Shown here: one piece after another, positions 47,429 to 57,885 of the stretch | How positions within the stretch are numbered: position 1 is the first letter of the stretch | Layout: each line of letters opens with the position of its first letter | Source: Porodaedalea pini | Taxonomy: Eukaryota; Basidiomycota; Agaricomycetes; Hymenochaetales; Hymenochaetaceae | Reading direction: 5' to 3' | NCBI GenBank assembly: GCA_002794775.1 | Contig: NBAY01000051.1 | Location: forward strand, 124,001 to 188,000 | Length of the DNA: 64,000 nucleotides | Translations under genes and position numbers: made by a program | Notes under the pieces: model-generated | Databases searched by the model: none | The model's input: the letters and a program-made list of their open reading frames with translations, nothing else | What the model was told of the DNA's origin: nothing

Positions 47429-48652
47429 ATGCACATCCCCTTCGTGTTCACGGTTTCTAAGAAGAAAGTTAAATACCGAAGGAAGGGTGGCGGAGGCGTC
47501 GGCGTTCGTGCAGGCGGAAGTAGCGGAGGGAGCGGCGGGGGGAGCAGTGGCGGGAGCAGAGGAGGGAGCGGTGGCGGGAGTAGCGGAGGAAGTAGAGGAG
47601 GGAGCAGCGGAGGGAGTAGCGGAGGGAGCAGTGGTGGGACCAGAGGAGGAAGCGGCGGCGGGAGTAGCGGAGGAACCAGAGGAGGAAGCAGCGGCGGGTC
47701 TTCAGGCTCCAGCAGCGGAGGAACACGATCGCCTGTGCCTATCGGCTCCGGGTCGAACACTGGCGGGCGGACGTCTGCAACGCCGTATGGAAACGGTGCA
47801 GGGAGAGTGAACACGATTCCGAACGGCCAGGTATTCGCTGGCAGGTCCCAGGGTGGGGGGACCCGAGGTCAGATCTTTGGCAGCAGGTAAGGACAAATGT
47901 GGAATTATGTACTAGTCGCTTATCGTTCCCGTTCTTCCAAGGACGTACAGAAGTGGGTACCCGGGCGTATCCTCCCGAGGCATAGCAGGCCGCGGCTTTC
48001 CATTTTACTTCTGGCCTGTTATTTGGGGATCAGCAACTGGAGGTGGTATCGCATATCTGGACGATTCTGAGGTACAACTATTTTCCTGCCTTATGCATTG
48101 TTCCATCTCACTCAGCTCGTGAACTTTTAGTATGGGGACGCAAATAACAGCTCACGGCCAGGTGGCGCACTCACCACAGTCCCATTCTCTTCTTCCTCTG
48201 GCAACACGACCTTCCATGTCGTCGCCGATAATTCAACAAGCACGTCCCTTCTCTCCTCCATCGCATCAAACTGCTCCTCCGTACTCGCCTCGAACTCTAC
48301 CGGAAGCCAGGCCGTGATCGCATTCGACCCATCGAACAGCTCGATGCCAAAGCCCGAGCAGGCCGTCGAGTACTATCGGGCAAGCAGCATCGTACTGACG
48401 CTCGATGGCTACAACGACACAGTTGCGCTTAATTCATCTGCAGGCGTGAACGACACACACACGCCGCTTCCCAGCTGGGTCGATTCAAACCTGCTTGACT
48501 GCCTCAACCAGACGATCGGGGCAGCTGCTCCGCTCGTCGACGACGCGCAGACGCAGACACCGACGGAGACAAGCCATTCTATCCGTGGCGCCGGCGCGGT
48601 GGGCTTCGTGTGGCTACCTGTCGTGATATTTTTATTGAAGGTCCTCTTATGA
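47429..48652 (+). CDS. Gly/Ser-repeat protein with a GPI-type C terminus
   Basis: Function unknown. Proteins of this layout are common in Agaricomycetes and are likely cell-surface structural proteins. Three exons join in phase (intron 1 starts 47889, intron 2 about 48071-48129). Residues ~22-95 are a GGS/GGSRGGS-type repeat coded by 9-base GGAGGGAGC-like units. A conserved middle block follows (PFYFWPVIWG, then YLDDSEYGDANNSSRPGGALT), then an Asn-X-Ser/Thr-rich part with VEYYRASSIVLTLDGYNDT and SNLLDCLNQTIG. The C terminus ends in a hydrophobic segment (VGFVWLPVVIFLLKVLL), as in GPI-anchor signals. Oddly, the N terminus (MHIPFVFTVSKKKVKYRRK) is not a good signal peptide, so the true first exon may differ. 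Confidence 0.8.
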
Positions 48653-49261
48653 GACGTCTACATCGGCCACTCGCCCTTCCGCTTATGGTACTCCTGTGCG
48701 AAAGGGCGTTAAATTCTCCTTCGTATATATCCACAAACTACTTTAACCCAGGCCATTTTCCCAAACAAATGCGGCTCTGTGATTGTATTAGCTGGTTTCT
48801 TGTGGAGCGCATGAGTCCGGCACATTCCAGCATTGGTTTGTATCAGTTTTAGAAGTACAGGCAAAAGGACGTTACTCTTCCAGATTCTTCAGATTCTCGT
48901 AGCTGCCCTCGCTTCAATTAGCACCACGCTGTCCGCGACCGGAGACCATGACCCATAACCGGAGGTTGTCCCAGTCATCTTGGTCAATTTGACGCCTCGG
49001 TGACGTCGGCAGCGATCTCAGGACCAAGCTATTCTGATATTATAGCTCTGAGTTAGACTAAAGGGATGCAAGCACAAGATCGACATGATAGTGGCTGATG
49101 CGCGAGGCTCGCCTTTTCCTGTTATGCCTTTGTTGCTAAAGGCCAAAGACAGAGAAGAGGCATGATAAAACCCAACCGTTTTGTAGCCATTGATTCAACA
49201 CTATTCTCTTGTTAGTGTGCCTCCTATTCTTTTGCCGCCGAGTTAGCTAAACTCAGTCCAG
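48653..49261. other. Intergenic, nothing recognised
   Basis: The 3' flank of the Gly/Ser-repeat gene leading into the duplicated region. Confidence 0.4.
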
Positions 49262-49800
49262 TACACAAGCAGGAGCATCCAAGCTACTCGGTGTAAGGTG
49301 GTGGACGTTGTGATATGAGAAATGGCACAGAGGGGGAGGAAATGTGAGGCGAAGCATCAGCGTTAGCCCATGTATCTGACATTAGGATCGACGCCATCAG
49401 AATCAGATCAACGCCTCCTCCCTATTGGTCGAATGACACTGATTATAATATTGCTCGTTCCGCCAGAATTTACCTAAATCTCGATCATATTCATGCACTG
49501 AGATTCTGAGAGCATACGTTTATGAGTAATGATATTTACATAGAAAAAATGCACGTTATGAAAGGACTAGTCATCAGAGCATGTCCGAATAAAAGAGACT
49601 AATAATGAAGCTGAAAAGGAAGAGATATGTCACATACGTGTGAATCGGTTAGAGCGAATTACAGTGAAGAGAAGGCTAAGGAGAATCGAAAACAACAATG
49701 CGGGAAACATTCAATCTAGAGAAGTGCATGTACAGATTGGAGACGAATGTACTACAGCGAGGACATAGCGTTCGAGCATAGAAACAAAAACGCCATGTGC
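49262..49800. repeat. Diverged direct duplication, copy 2
   Basis: Counterpart of 46141-46720. It also covers the 3' flank of the minus-strand gene at 49823-50536. Its version of the reading frame ending at 46202 no longer has a stop at the same place. Confidence 0.55.
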
Positions 49801-49822
49801 CAGTAGAAAGACTATTCTTGCG

Positions 49823-50536
49823 CTATGAAAAGTCTACCTCAAGTTGCTTATTGGTGGCTGGAGCAGTAGGCCACACGGCAGGACCGAGAGTTGCTCTGAC
49901 GGCATTGGAATTTGCGTAACTCACCTCATGCGTAGCCATCGGGGAAAGAACAAGCTCCTCGCGCTTGGTGGGCCCGGCCGAGGGAGTCGCGGACGGCGAG
50001 TACATGAAAGCCATCATATCCATAGTTGCGTGGTACTGTTGAACGCGCCTTTCTTCCTCCTCTGTACGAATAGCGCGCGGATCAACGGACATGTCGACGT
50101 AGATGTCGAAGTCAGGAGCCCCAGCAATCTCATAGGCAGGAGCTGAGACGTATGCCCTGCCCTGCTGTTCCCAGACTGCTTGCGCATGGCGATGCGCGGC
50201 CCATTGTTGAGTGTGGTAGTTGTGGTAAGGATACGACGAGGGATTTGAATAAGTCTCCTGGTAGTCAAGGTCTCGACGAATAGGGAAGAGCTGCGACCCG
50301 CGCTCGTGGCTACCAAATAAGTATTCTGCTCGGGGTGGAAGGCACTGTTGCATCCCGCAGGGGATGGTGCGTCGTGGACGAGTGAGGTGGACGAAACCAT
50401 GGCTGTCTAGTAGAAAGTTCTTAGAGGGCTCGCGCGGCTTGACAACGCAGGGCGGCAGGGATAATTCGCGGGTCAGCAAACCCTCCGGCTCTGAGGGAGT
50501 GCTGGACATAGGGTTAAGCAGCTTCGAGACGTTCAT
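49823..50536 (-). CDS. Unknown protein, single exon (237 aa)
   Basis: Starts MNVSKLLNPMSSTPSEP at 50534-50536 and runs without an intron to a stop at 49823. The protein is Pro/Tyr/Ser-rich with no recognised domain. Notable stretches are TRPRRTIPCGMQQCLPPRAEY near the first third, YHNYHTQQWAAHRHAQAVWE in the middle, and an acidic-helical segment EEEERRVQQYHATMDMMAF. It is likely disordered. Similar openings with VSKLLNP and Ser/Pro are seen in some fungal regulators, but the link is too weak to name a function. Confidence 0.55.
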   Translation of the reverse strand: MNVSKLLNPMSSTPSEPEGLLTRELSLPPCVVKPREPSKNFLLDSHGFVHLTRPRRTIPCGMQQCLPPRAEYLFGSHERGSQLFPIRRDLDYQETYSNPSSYPYHNYHTQQWAAHRHAQAVWEQQGRAYVSAPAYEIAGAPDFDIYVDMSVDPRAIRTEEEERRVQQYHATMDMMAFMYSPSATPSAGPTKREELVLSPMATHEVSYANSNAVRATLGPAVWPTAPATNKQLEVDFS

Positions 50537-51174
50537 TTTTGCCGATCTATTCGACGAAACTGAGTTTTTTTTCCTTTGAGGTGATACTAATAGAATGAAC
50601 GTGAAAGTTCACCTCAGTTGTAGAAGATTAGAGTCAGTTGGTTCGGGCAATATAGATGCTGAAGGAAGAAACGCGTCCTGGGACCAGCTGAGGGAAAGGG
50701 TGTAATGAGTGGGGCTGAGGTTTCCACCGACCGTTTGCGCCCATCCTTTAAGACTGCGGGAGGCCCATAGGTCAAAGGCGTCGGTCAATGTGCCCTTTGT
50801 GCCACCGGTGGTAGAGGCAGAGGCCTCCAGGGTCGCAAAGACGTAAGTACTAGTGCACAGCAAACGGAATGTAAAGCTTAATTTTCTATTGTCCTCTGAT
50901 CCGGCCACGCAATCTTATCGACAATATGCTTCGTCTAAAGAATAATTACGGAAACAAGACTTTACGAAAATACCGTCAGTCCTGGCAGAATATGGGACTG
51001 GTGGAGCATAACGCTAATCAATCCCAGGAACAGCCCGCTACACTTTATATCTTACATCTCGGGTAAAAAAAGAAGTGTATTCCTAGTATGAATGAGTAGA
51101 TGTACACAATCGAGAATACACGCATAACGGAAAAGGGGGAGAAATCAAGTGTTGGTCTGTGGATGGTAACTGCC
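50537..51174. other. Intergenic; one unexplained open frame at 50609-50908 (-)
   Basis: The minus frame at 50609-50908 reads protein-like (LTDAFDLWASRSLKGWAQ, then HYTLSLSWSQDAFLPSAS) but begins with GTG and shows no ATG or clear exon upstream. It may be a gene remnant. The rest is promoter region of the 49823-50536 gene and 3' flank of the zinc-finger gene. Confidence 0.3.
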
Positions 51175-53484
51175 TCATGCAAACAAACTCTTCACATATC
51201 GTAGGAGATCCTTACCCTAGGTTTTTTTTTGAAATTAGTATGAAAACGATTTGAAGATAATGGAAGACCAACCCCGTGTAACTTCACATCCTCCACCATT
51301 GCGTGTATGCCATCAATCTCCATAGCGTCGCCGCCCGGCTCTCGCCCCGTGGCCGTATCGGCTGGCGTTATTGCAGCTCCTCCAGACATATCCCCAGAGC
51401 CCTCTGCAGCGGATGACGCGTGTGCGCCATTTACATTCATCATAGCACGCTGACGCTGCCGCCGCCCAAGCCCGGAGCGCATTACCATGGTCAACACCGC
51501 GCGCCACCCTTCTACAGCTGCAGGATCGCCAAGCGCACCCGTAGGGCCTGGTTCAGGGTATTGCGGCGCGTTGCGCGGTGAAAAAGAGAAATTGAATGAG
51601 GAGACGGAATTTGAGCGGGAAGGTGTCGGGCGGGGAGACTGAGAAGTATGACCAGCAGATACGCTGCGCGCGGGCGATGCCGAGTTTGCCAGTGCGGACA
51701 GAGATGGAACGGTAGTCGAGCGCACGACGTACGGGCAATAAGAACGATGTTCTTTTAAAAGATCGAACTGTCTTTTCGGCATTGGCGTCTGTGAAAGCCG
51801 GCGTACCGGCAGGCGTGAAGGGCCGGTAGATGTGGACGCGGAAGGAAGTTCGGAAGTAACGTCTGTCGAAGACCCCGAAGCTATGGGTGTTGACGGTGCC
51901 GGGGTCATTGGAGACGTTGACGTTGGCGGAATAGCTTCGTTGCTCTTGAACGCCCAAAGCCCGACGCGTCTCTGGCAAAGCGTACAATGCAGTAAAGTCT
52001 CATGGCGTTTCTTCGCTGTTTCCTGACGCTGTGATCTAGTACTAACTACAGAGGACGTGCGTGGGACAGGAATGCGAGATGGTCTGGGTGAACCCGCTTC
52101 ACTAATAGACGATGCATTCCAGGCCGTACGGTGAGTTGCATAAGTGATCGCTGGCGCATGTGAGATAGAGCTTGCACGAGTAACGGACGGAGTTGAAGGA
52201 CGGGGTTCAGTAGTTGGTGGCACTAACGACCACCCGAAAACGGCAGTCAATGCCGCCTTATGGGAAGGTTCCGCCTGCGCCGTCTCTTCTTGCGCAGCTT
52301 GAACATCGGTTGTCGATTCGTCTACCTCCGATATCCCAGCTGCGCGAGGTGAAGGCTTGACAGATGATAACGCCGATAGCAGTGCCTGAACCTGGCCGGA
52401 TGTCTGAAATAGTCGCAACCCGTCAGGCCCTATACAATACCAAGGAAACTGGAAAGTACCAAGGGATGACGGATCTCTACTCCTTCTAGAACTTTTTGGA
52501 TATCCAGTTCCAGCGCATTCGTTTTTACTTCCTTAGCCAGTACGGATGGAGACTGCAAAGGGATACAATAAATCGATGCTAAAGTAGCATCAGACTTCGC
52601 ATCCGAGAATAAAAATCATACTTAACTCACCATCACACTGCTGCGCTCTCCAAGGACATCCGTCTCTATGCATCTGCACGAGCGAGGTTCGTTGCTTTTC
52701 AATCAAGGTACTGGCTTCGTGGCCGAAGGATAAGTTTATGCATAAAATCGATTTTGCGGAAAGCTGGACATACCGGCATCTCTGGACATACCGTCACGGG
52801 AAGCAAGGACCCAAGACGCCTTACATATCCCACATAGGAGTCTCTCTTTACCCTCATTTACCCAGCCTGCTTTAGCTGCCGCAACAGCGTCAATCGATGT
52901 GGGTTTCGTAGCATATGTTGAGAGTTTGAAAGTCGAGAGGCGCGATAAAAAAGAGGTAGTCGATGAAGGCCTATATTCTAAAGCTGTAGATTGTAGAGTC
53001 GTAGTGCTTAGATTGGTGACCGAGGCGCGCGCAAGCTCTTCACGGTGTGTTGCCTTTTCTTTCTTGGAAGCGGCACGCGATAGAATGGCAGAGAGGTGAG
53101 GTGCAGTCTTCTTGATTATGTTCAGCTCGCCAAACTTCGACCTAGAGCTTCTTAAGATGAGGTTATGCTAACACACACAAAACTAAACTCACTCTGAGGC
53201 AAGACTGGATCTGGAGGACTTGATGCCATATTTGGCGAGTGTAGTATACAGAGAACCAGGAAATCGCATCTTCTTAGCAGGTGGCCGCTTTATATCTTCC
53301 GTCGGGCGCAGAGCTTGGTCGAGATTGAATAGGGCATCGTCAATTTTGCGCTGTTGGCACGCGAGAACCATGTTTGAGATGGGATCAGTTCAGTTGTTTG
53401 ATGAAGACGCACCTTTGTGGTCTTTCTAGAGGGTGCGCTGTGTGTCGAAGGCAACGTGGCATCAGCGGATACAGCGTCAGACAT
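51175..53484 (-). CDS. C3HC zinc-finger protein, Rsm1/NIPA family
   Basis: Fungal Rsm1 is linked to mRNA export; animal NIPA is an SCF-type adaptor. The ATG at 53482-53484 starts MSDAVSADATL. Spliced exons give KKMRFPGSLYTTLAKYG, then the first zinc-binding half IDAVAAAKAGWVNEGKERLL-CGIC, completed by a following exon with VQMHRDGCPW. After IYCIPLQSPSVLA come the LDIQKVLEGVEIRHP and Rsm1-domain parts: a large Ser/Thr-rich exon (about 52418-51250) holding a second pair LLHCTLCQRRVGLW and HRSYCPYVV, then GWRAVLTMVMRSGLG. A short last exon reads KDLLRYVKSLFA to the stop at 51175-51177. Both Cys/His clusters are intact. The exact cellular role in this fungus is inferred. Confidence 0.88.
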
Positions 53485-53647
53485 TGATGTGAAAGTAGAG
53501 ACAAGACAGTGAGCGTCAAGATACAGTGAGACGCGCTGCGCCTCCGTGCAGGAAGCATATAAAACACTCATCCTCTAACTCCCATCATCCCCATCGTGGG
53601 AACATTCGTGCTGAGACCTTGTCCCGTCGACGACGCGCGATCCCTCC

Positions 53648-54307
53648 ATGCATTATCGCAGAACTATCCTTCATTTTAATTGTGTCCTCGACTGCATCAC
53701 TTTGGCAGTCTTGGATTTGAGATCGTCGTTGGCGCCACCATTGTGTCGCCCCCTCACCCTACATCGTACCTTGCCTTGTCGCAGACGCCATAGCCGTCGC
53801 CAGGCCAGACACCCCAAACTATCGATCCTACCTGAGCCTCCTGCCTCGGATAGGGAAACTTTTCACTTTATACGCCGTCGCTTGCTCGCTGCAGCGACAC
53901 TATACACTTCATCGCCCCCATCGCCTTCGGCCTCATCAGTCGAAATTATCACGGAACTTCGGGCCCTATCGGCCGACCCACACAATCAATTTGAACCGGC
54001 TTTTGTCGGTTATCATACACCTTCGGACCAACAACCCGGTCTGCCGTCAGATGTCGGCACTTATCTTCTCAACCCTCGTGCGAAACCGTTCATACCTGCA
54101 CCGGGTTTACCCTACAAATTAGCAATGATGTATGGACGTCACCCTCCGGACTTGTCCCATCTTGTTTCTCACCATTTCGTATTCCCCTACAATTTCAACT
54201 ACAACACATACTATGAATATGCCGCTTCCCTTCAGTTTGAATATGAGGACATTATTTCATCATGCCCCATTTCTTTTCACCATTTAATCCATCGGTATAT
54301 CCCCTGA
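53648..54307 (+). CDS. Possible unknown protein, single exon (219 aa)
   Basis: An ATG at 53648 opens an uninterrupted frame to a stop at 54305-54307. The first ~75 residues are Arg/Leu-rich and of doubtful quality. From there the sequence looks like normal protein (FIRRRLLAAATLYTSS, SVEIITELRALSADP, then an aromatic-rich C terminus FPYNFNYNTYYEYAASLQFE). No family recognised. It diverges from the zinc-finger gene with 163 bases between starts, so the two would share a promoter. The real start may be further downstream. Confidence 0.45.
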   Translation: MHYRRTILHFNCVLDCITLAVLDLRSSLAPPLCRPLTLHRTLPCRRRHSRRQARHPKLSILPEPPASDRETFHFIRRRLLAAATLYTSSPPSPSASSVEIITELRALSADPHNQFEPAFVGYHTPSDQQPGLPSDVGTYLLNPRAKPFIPAPGLPYKLAMMYGRHPPDLSHLVSHHFVFPYNFNYNTYYEYAASLQFEYEDIISSCPISFHHLIHRYIP

Positions 54308-54422
54308 CAACGCATACATTCTGCATAACACATTTTGTGCCTTGACATGGGCAATATCCTATTTACGATCTGTTGTGTTTTCGCCTACGCGGTTGGATGC
54401 TGCTTGTAGTAGATAGCAGAAT

Positions 54423-54442
54423 TATAAAATATAAAACACGTG
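54423..54442 (+). promoter_or_regulatory. TATA-rich core promoter and CACGTG box of the BTB gene
   Basis: TATAAAATATAAA (54423-54435) followed by the palindrome CACGTG (54437-54442), about 50 bases upstream of the BTB gene ATG. CACGTG is the classic bHLH target; whether it is used is unknown. Confidence 0.45.
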
Positions 54443-54490
54443 ATTCCAACGCGTCGAAACGCTTTCTCATCTGCTTCCTTCTGGGCTCGT

Positions 54491-55876
54491 ATGGCGGACG
54501 AGCTACCTAACAACTCGTTTCAAGCAGAGGAATCTGAACCACGAAGGAAACGCTCTAGATTGTCCAGTTCTGATGGCATCGAATCGGTGGCGAAAGAACT
54601 GGCAGATATTAAATCCGAATCGCTTGTGGTCACTGAGGCAGGCACTGGTGTCAACAGCGCAACCCGCGATGGGAAGTACTACTTCGCCGACGGCAGCTGT
54701 GTAATTCTGGTTGAAAACACTTTGTTCAATGTATAATGAGCTTCGTTTCTGATAATGTTTCACCGAGCATGATACTTATCAACGGTCAGGTACATCGAAC
54801 CATCATGTCGCGCGACGCATCATCGTTTTCATCACTGTTCACGCTTCCTCAGGGAGAGCTGAAGTCTGAAGGAAAGTCTGATCGCGATCCTATAGTATTG
54901 AGTGGGGATACGGTTAGCGAGTTTCGAAATTTCCTCTGGGCGATGTATGCCATGTAAGCGGGTTTTCTATATCCTTTGATAATAGCTAACTTGGTGGACA
55001 CTGTTTTCTCCAGGCCGCACGAGCTCAAAGCTCTTTTCGAGATGCAGTCTGACTTTCCTAAACTACTCGACATAGCCAAGGTCGCAAACAAGTACTCCTT
55101 CAAGTCACTAGAGAACTGGGCCTGCGACGCACTCCAGACAAGCGTCTCACGACGACCATTTCCCCTTAACGAAACAAGTCCAGCATATCGTGAAGAGCTT
55201 ACCCGTGTAATTCGCCTCGCACGTCTCTGCCAGCACGAACGCTTGCTTAGAACAGCAGTGGGCACGCTGCAACAACGGCTTGCCACATCCCCCGCCTGTC
55301 TCGCCCTTGCACTGAGCCTTTGCGACGAGCTTGAGTCTGACGCGATTCCGGGCTCAGTTCGCCCGTCTGTACGAGTCCTCGTAGGCATTGCGCACTTCGC
55401 GGCGTTGGTGCGCGGACCTGCCTTCTGGGACGCGCCCGCGACCCGTCTAGCGCCGCGCACAAAGCTTCGCGTGCTTGTAGGTCACTACAACCTCACAAGG
55501 AAGTGGTTCGACATTCAGGCAGAGCCTGCGCCCGAATTCACACACGCACCGTCATGCGTCGCATGGAACCACCATACATGCAAACTGAGCTGGCAGGCGT
55601 TCTGGGAAGAGAGCATTACGAGCGCTTCGGTCACGAAGCTCGAACTCACAGACGTGGGAGAAAAGCTAAAGGTTATTCTTTCTGCGATTGATCATTGGGG
55701 TCCTTGGGGACAGGTTCGTCCACGCCATATACTCTTGGCTCATTGAAAGTGCTCATATCTCTGTCTTTCAGGCCAGCGTCATGCATCACGAATGTAAGAA
55801 AGAAGTGAGAAAGGTACTGGTCAGAAGGATCAAGGATTTTCAAGATAACTTGGCGGATTATTTCCCTCCCAATTGA
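54491..55876 (+). CDS. BTB/POZ domain protein
   Basis: Four exons: 54491-54730, 54790-54953, 55014-55713 and 55772-55876. An N terminus with a basic stretch (EPRRKRSRL) precedes the BTB fold: YYFADGSCVILVENTLFNVHRTIMSR, split by intron 1, then SSFSSLFTLP, DPIVLSGDTVSEFRNFLWAMY, and after intron 2 LDIAKVANKYSFKSLENWACDAL. This matches the BTB type widespread in Agaricomycetes. The remaining ~200 residues are helical (RLARLCQHERLLRTAVGTL), followed by a WFDIQAEP / HHTCKLSWQAFWEE part with Cys and His, ending RIKDFQDNLADYFPPN. A role as Cullin-3 adaptor or transcription cofactor is only a family-based guess. Confidence 0.9.
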
Positions 55877-56208
55877 TATAACAAGCAACAACAGGTGCTT
55901 TGCTCTTCATTGGTTTCTATGTATCGATGTGCAGCTACTTCTCGATAACATAGCTATGCTATAGCAGATTTTTGCTAACTACAGGTTAGATTTCAACGAG
56001 ACGGAATACGATCATGTACGAAAGAAGAAACGTGTTTAATTTGACTGGGTTTGCGAGCCGCAGCAAAGCGCCGCTATCTCTACTTCAAGCTCTTGAACCA
56101 TGACCACGTCGAGACTCGTCCACCGACTTCCTCCCAGCTATCGCTCGACGAGTTTTGGAGAATGAGAATACATCAAGTTCTGCGGAGCGTTGCTAATCTC
56201 TCTTCGAC
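55877..56208. other. Intergenic, nothing recognised
   Basis: The 3' flank of the BTB gene. A short stretch near 56030-56160 may belong to the upstream end of the decayed F-box-like copy that follows. Confidence 0.4.
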
Positions 56209-56930
56209 TTGAAAGGCCGCATCAAACTGGAGACGGAGTCTGGTGCATTATTGGCTTCTTTTTGTTTGAAGGAGGACGGCGCCATACGATACAGTTTGCC
56301 CTCTTCGATGACCTATTCGACCATTTGCGATTCCAGATTCATATCAAACCAAGTCATGCTCGACAACAGTGGGAACCTTCTTCCCCAGTTCGTGGAAAGG
56401 AGGCGTCAAGCCGCACATATTCGATCACTGTCGAAATTTACGAATACAAGCATAACTGCTGTCACCCTCGCAGAATTAGCACTGAACCATATCATGGGCA
56501 TGCTAGCGGGTGATGCTCACTTGATGCTGCTAATGGAAGCCCGGAACCAGAATGAACACATTTTGTTCACCCTCAACAGACCTCAGATTTGCTAGCCTCG
56601 TACATCGAATATGGACCTTTCGAAATGCCGTGAATGTATGTAGGAGCATTGGCGTTTTCTCCGCGCGTCACAGCCCGTTTATCGGACCCTAGACACAGTA
56701 TTCAGAGTTCGGGGAGCGGGATGATGAAAATAACATAGCGATGTCTTCTATCTCCTCGCCGCTCTTCCATGCGCTGCTCCTGGATTCATTGAGTTCCCCA
56801 TCCGCGTTCGATACAAAACGTTTGGGCATATATGCTGATAAAACAGTTCCATGCCTCGGCAATTTAAAGCACTTCAAGTGCTCGACGATCTTTGACTGCA
56901 CGTCTTATGGACTTTGCGAATCCGCCTGAC
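56209..56930 (+). pseudogene. Decayed copy of the F-box/LRR-like gene at 57886
   Basis: The fragment IKLETESGALLASF matches VRLETETDALLTAF of the 57886 gene, and the pieces VERRRQAAHIRSLSKF and HIMGMLAGDAH match AERRRQVARLRSIPFF and HVMKMLVGDAL. Beyond 56581 the match continues only in other frames (FASLVHRIWT against TASLVHRTWT; LGNLKHFKCS against LGELKRLKSL). Stops and frame changes show it is a pseudogene. It is in the same orientation and about 1 kb upstream of the better-preserved copy, so a tandem duplication is likely. Confidence 0.75.
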
Positions 56931-57885
56931 GCCGCAGTGAAGCGTGCCTTCTCTGAAATAATAAAAGTTTGTGAGTGCGAAAAAAAAAGCAGTTCCCCTT
57001 CTTGGTTTGGCGATGAAAGGACGGAGTCTCAAAAGCCAAACTCCAGATCATAATATTACATTCTGAGACAAGCTTTCCATTTGCGAGTCATACGTCGCAA
57101 TGTATGAAAGTAATTCAGGTCACTTGAGCTCCTCGTTACTTTACTTAAAGTCACTGTCTATTACTTAAAAACGTGGCGGGTTGCCAGCCCGAAATCATCA
57201 TACCAGCGACTTTGTCCTATTGCTCAGTCTTGTATATCTTGAAATTTGGCAGAATATCTGGACTTATGCCTTTTTCCCCTGTAGAAACGTGTCGCTCTCC
57301 TTACCGTTATAGTCAAGGACTTCGAGTTCAGACTTTTTAGAACAGCCAGGATGTTGGAGTTCACAGACTTCTCAAAGCTAGTAATACCGTGCCACCAGGT
57401 TTCTCGAGCGGTTGGTCGACTTACAAATGTTCACAGTCCGATGTATTCTTGATCCACTTCAGAAATCCCAGGCGTTTTGCGTGTAGCACAGTGACAAACT
57501 GGAACAATTCGAATAAGTAATTCCGATGTTGTGATTTACCTTTAGCTTCACACAGAGTCATCAGACGTACTACTAGTAGTATCGAGGAAATGGAATTACA
57601 ATTGGTGTCAGTAGACCAGGCACGAGTATTTCATTGAGAAAAATAATATAAACATGCTCCAGGATTGGACTCTTCGAATGAATGCATGGTGCGTTCGAGG
57701 AGAACGGGAGAAAGCAGGTCAATCCGAGCTTCCTTGGCCGCCTCGGCGATCTGCCCACGTGCAAACAGCACCAAACAAATGTAAATGAAAAGGGTGACTC
57801 ACTTTTTGATGGCTACATCTTCAGTTTTCTGGACCTCAGAAATCAGTCGCTTTTTCTTTCAAGCCATCCTATCGCTCATCAGACC
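56931..57885. other. Intergenic, nothing recognised
   Basis: Spacer between the decayed and the better-preserved copy. An intron-like AT-rich stretch near 57500-57650 and short open frames were seen, without motifs. Confidence 0.4.

Noticed and set aside
47341..47814. Minus-strand Pro/Leu-rich frame opposite the Gly/Ser repeat
   Set aside because: A shadow of the 9-base repeat on the coding strand; the plus-strand gene has consistent exons and a conserved middle block.
47429..47890. Gly/Ser-repeat protein as a RiPP precursor for the UstYa-type genes
   Set aside because: The repeats lack the processing sites and variable core peptides of known precursors, the rest of the protein is a GPI-type surface protein, and it is about 10 kb away with several genes between.
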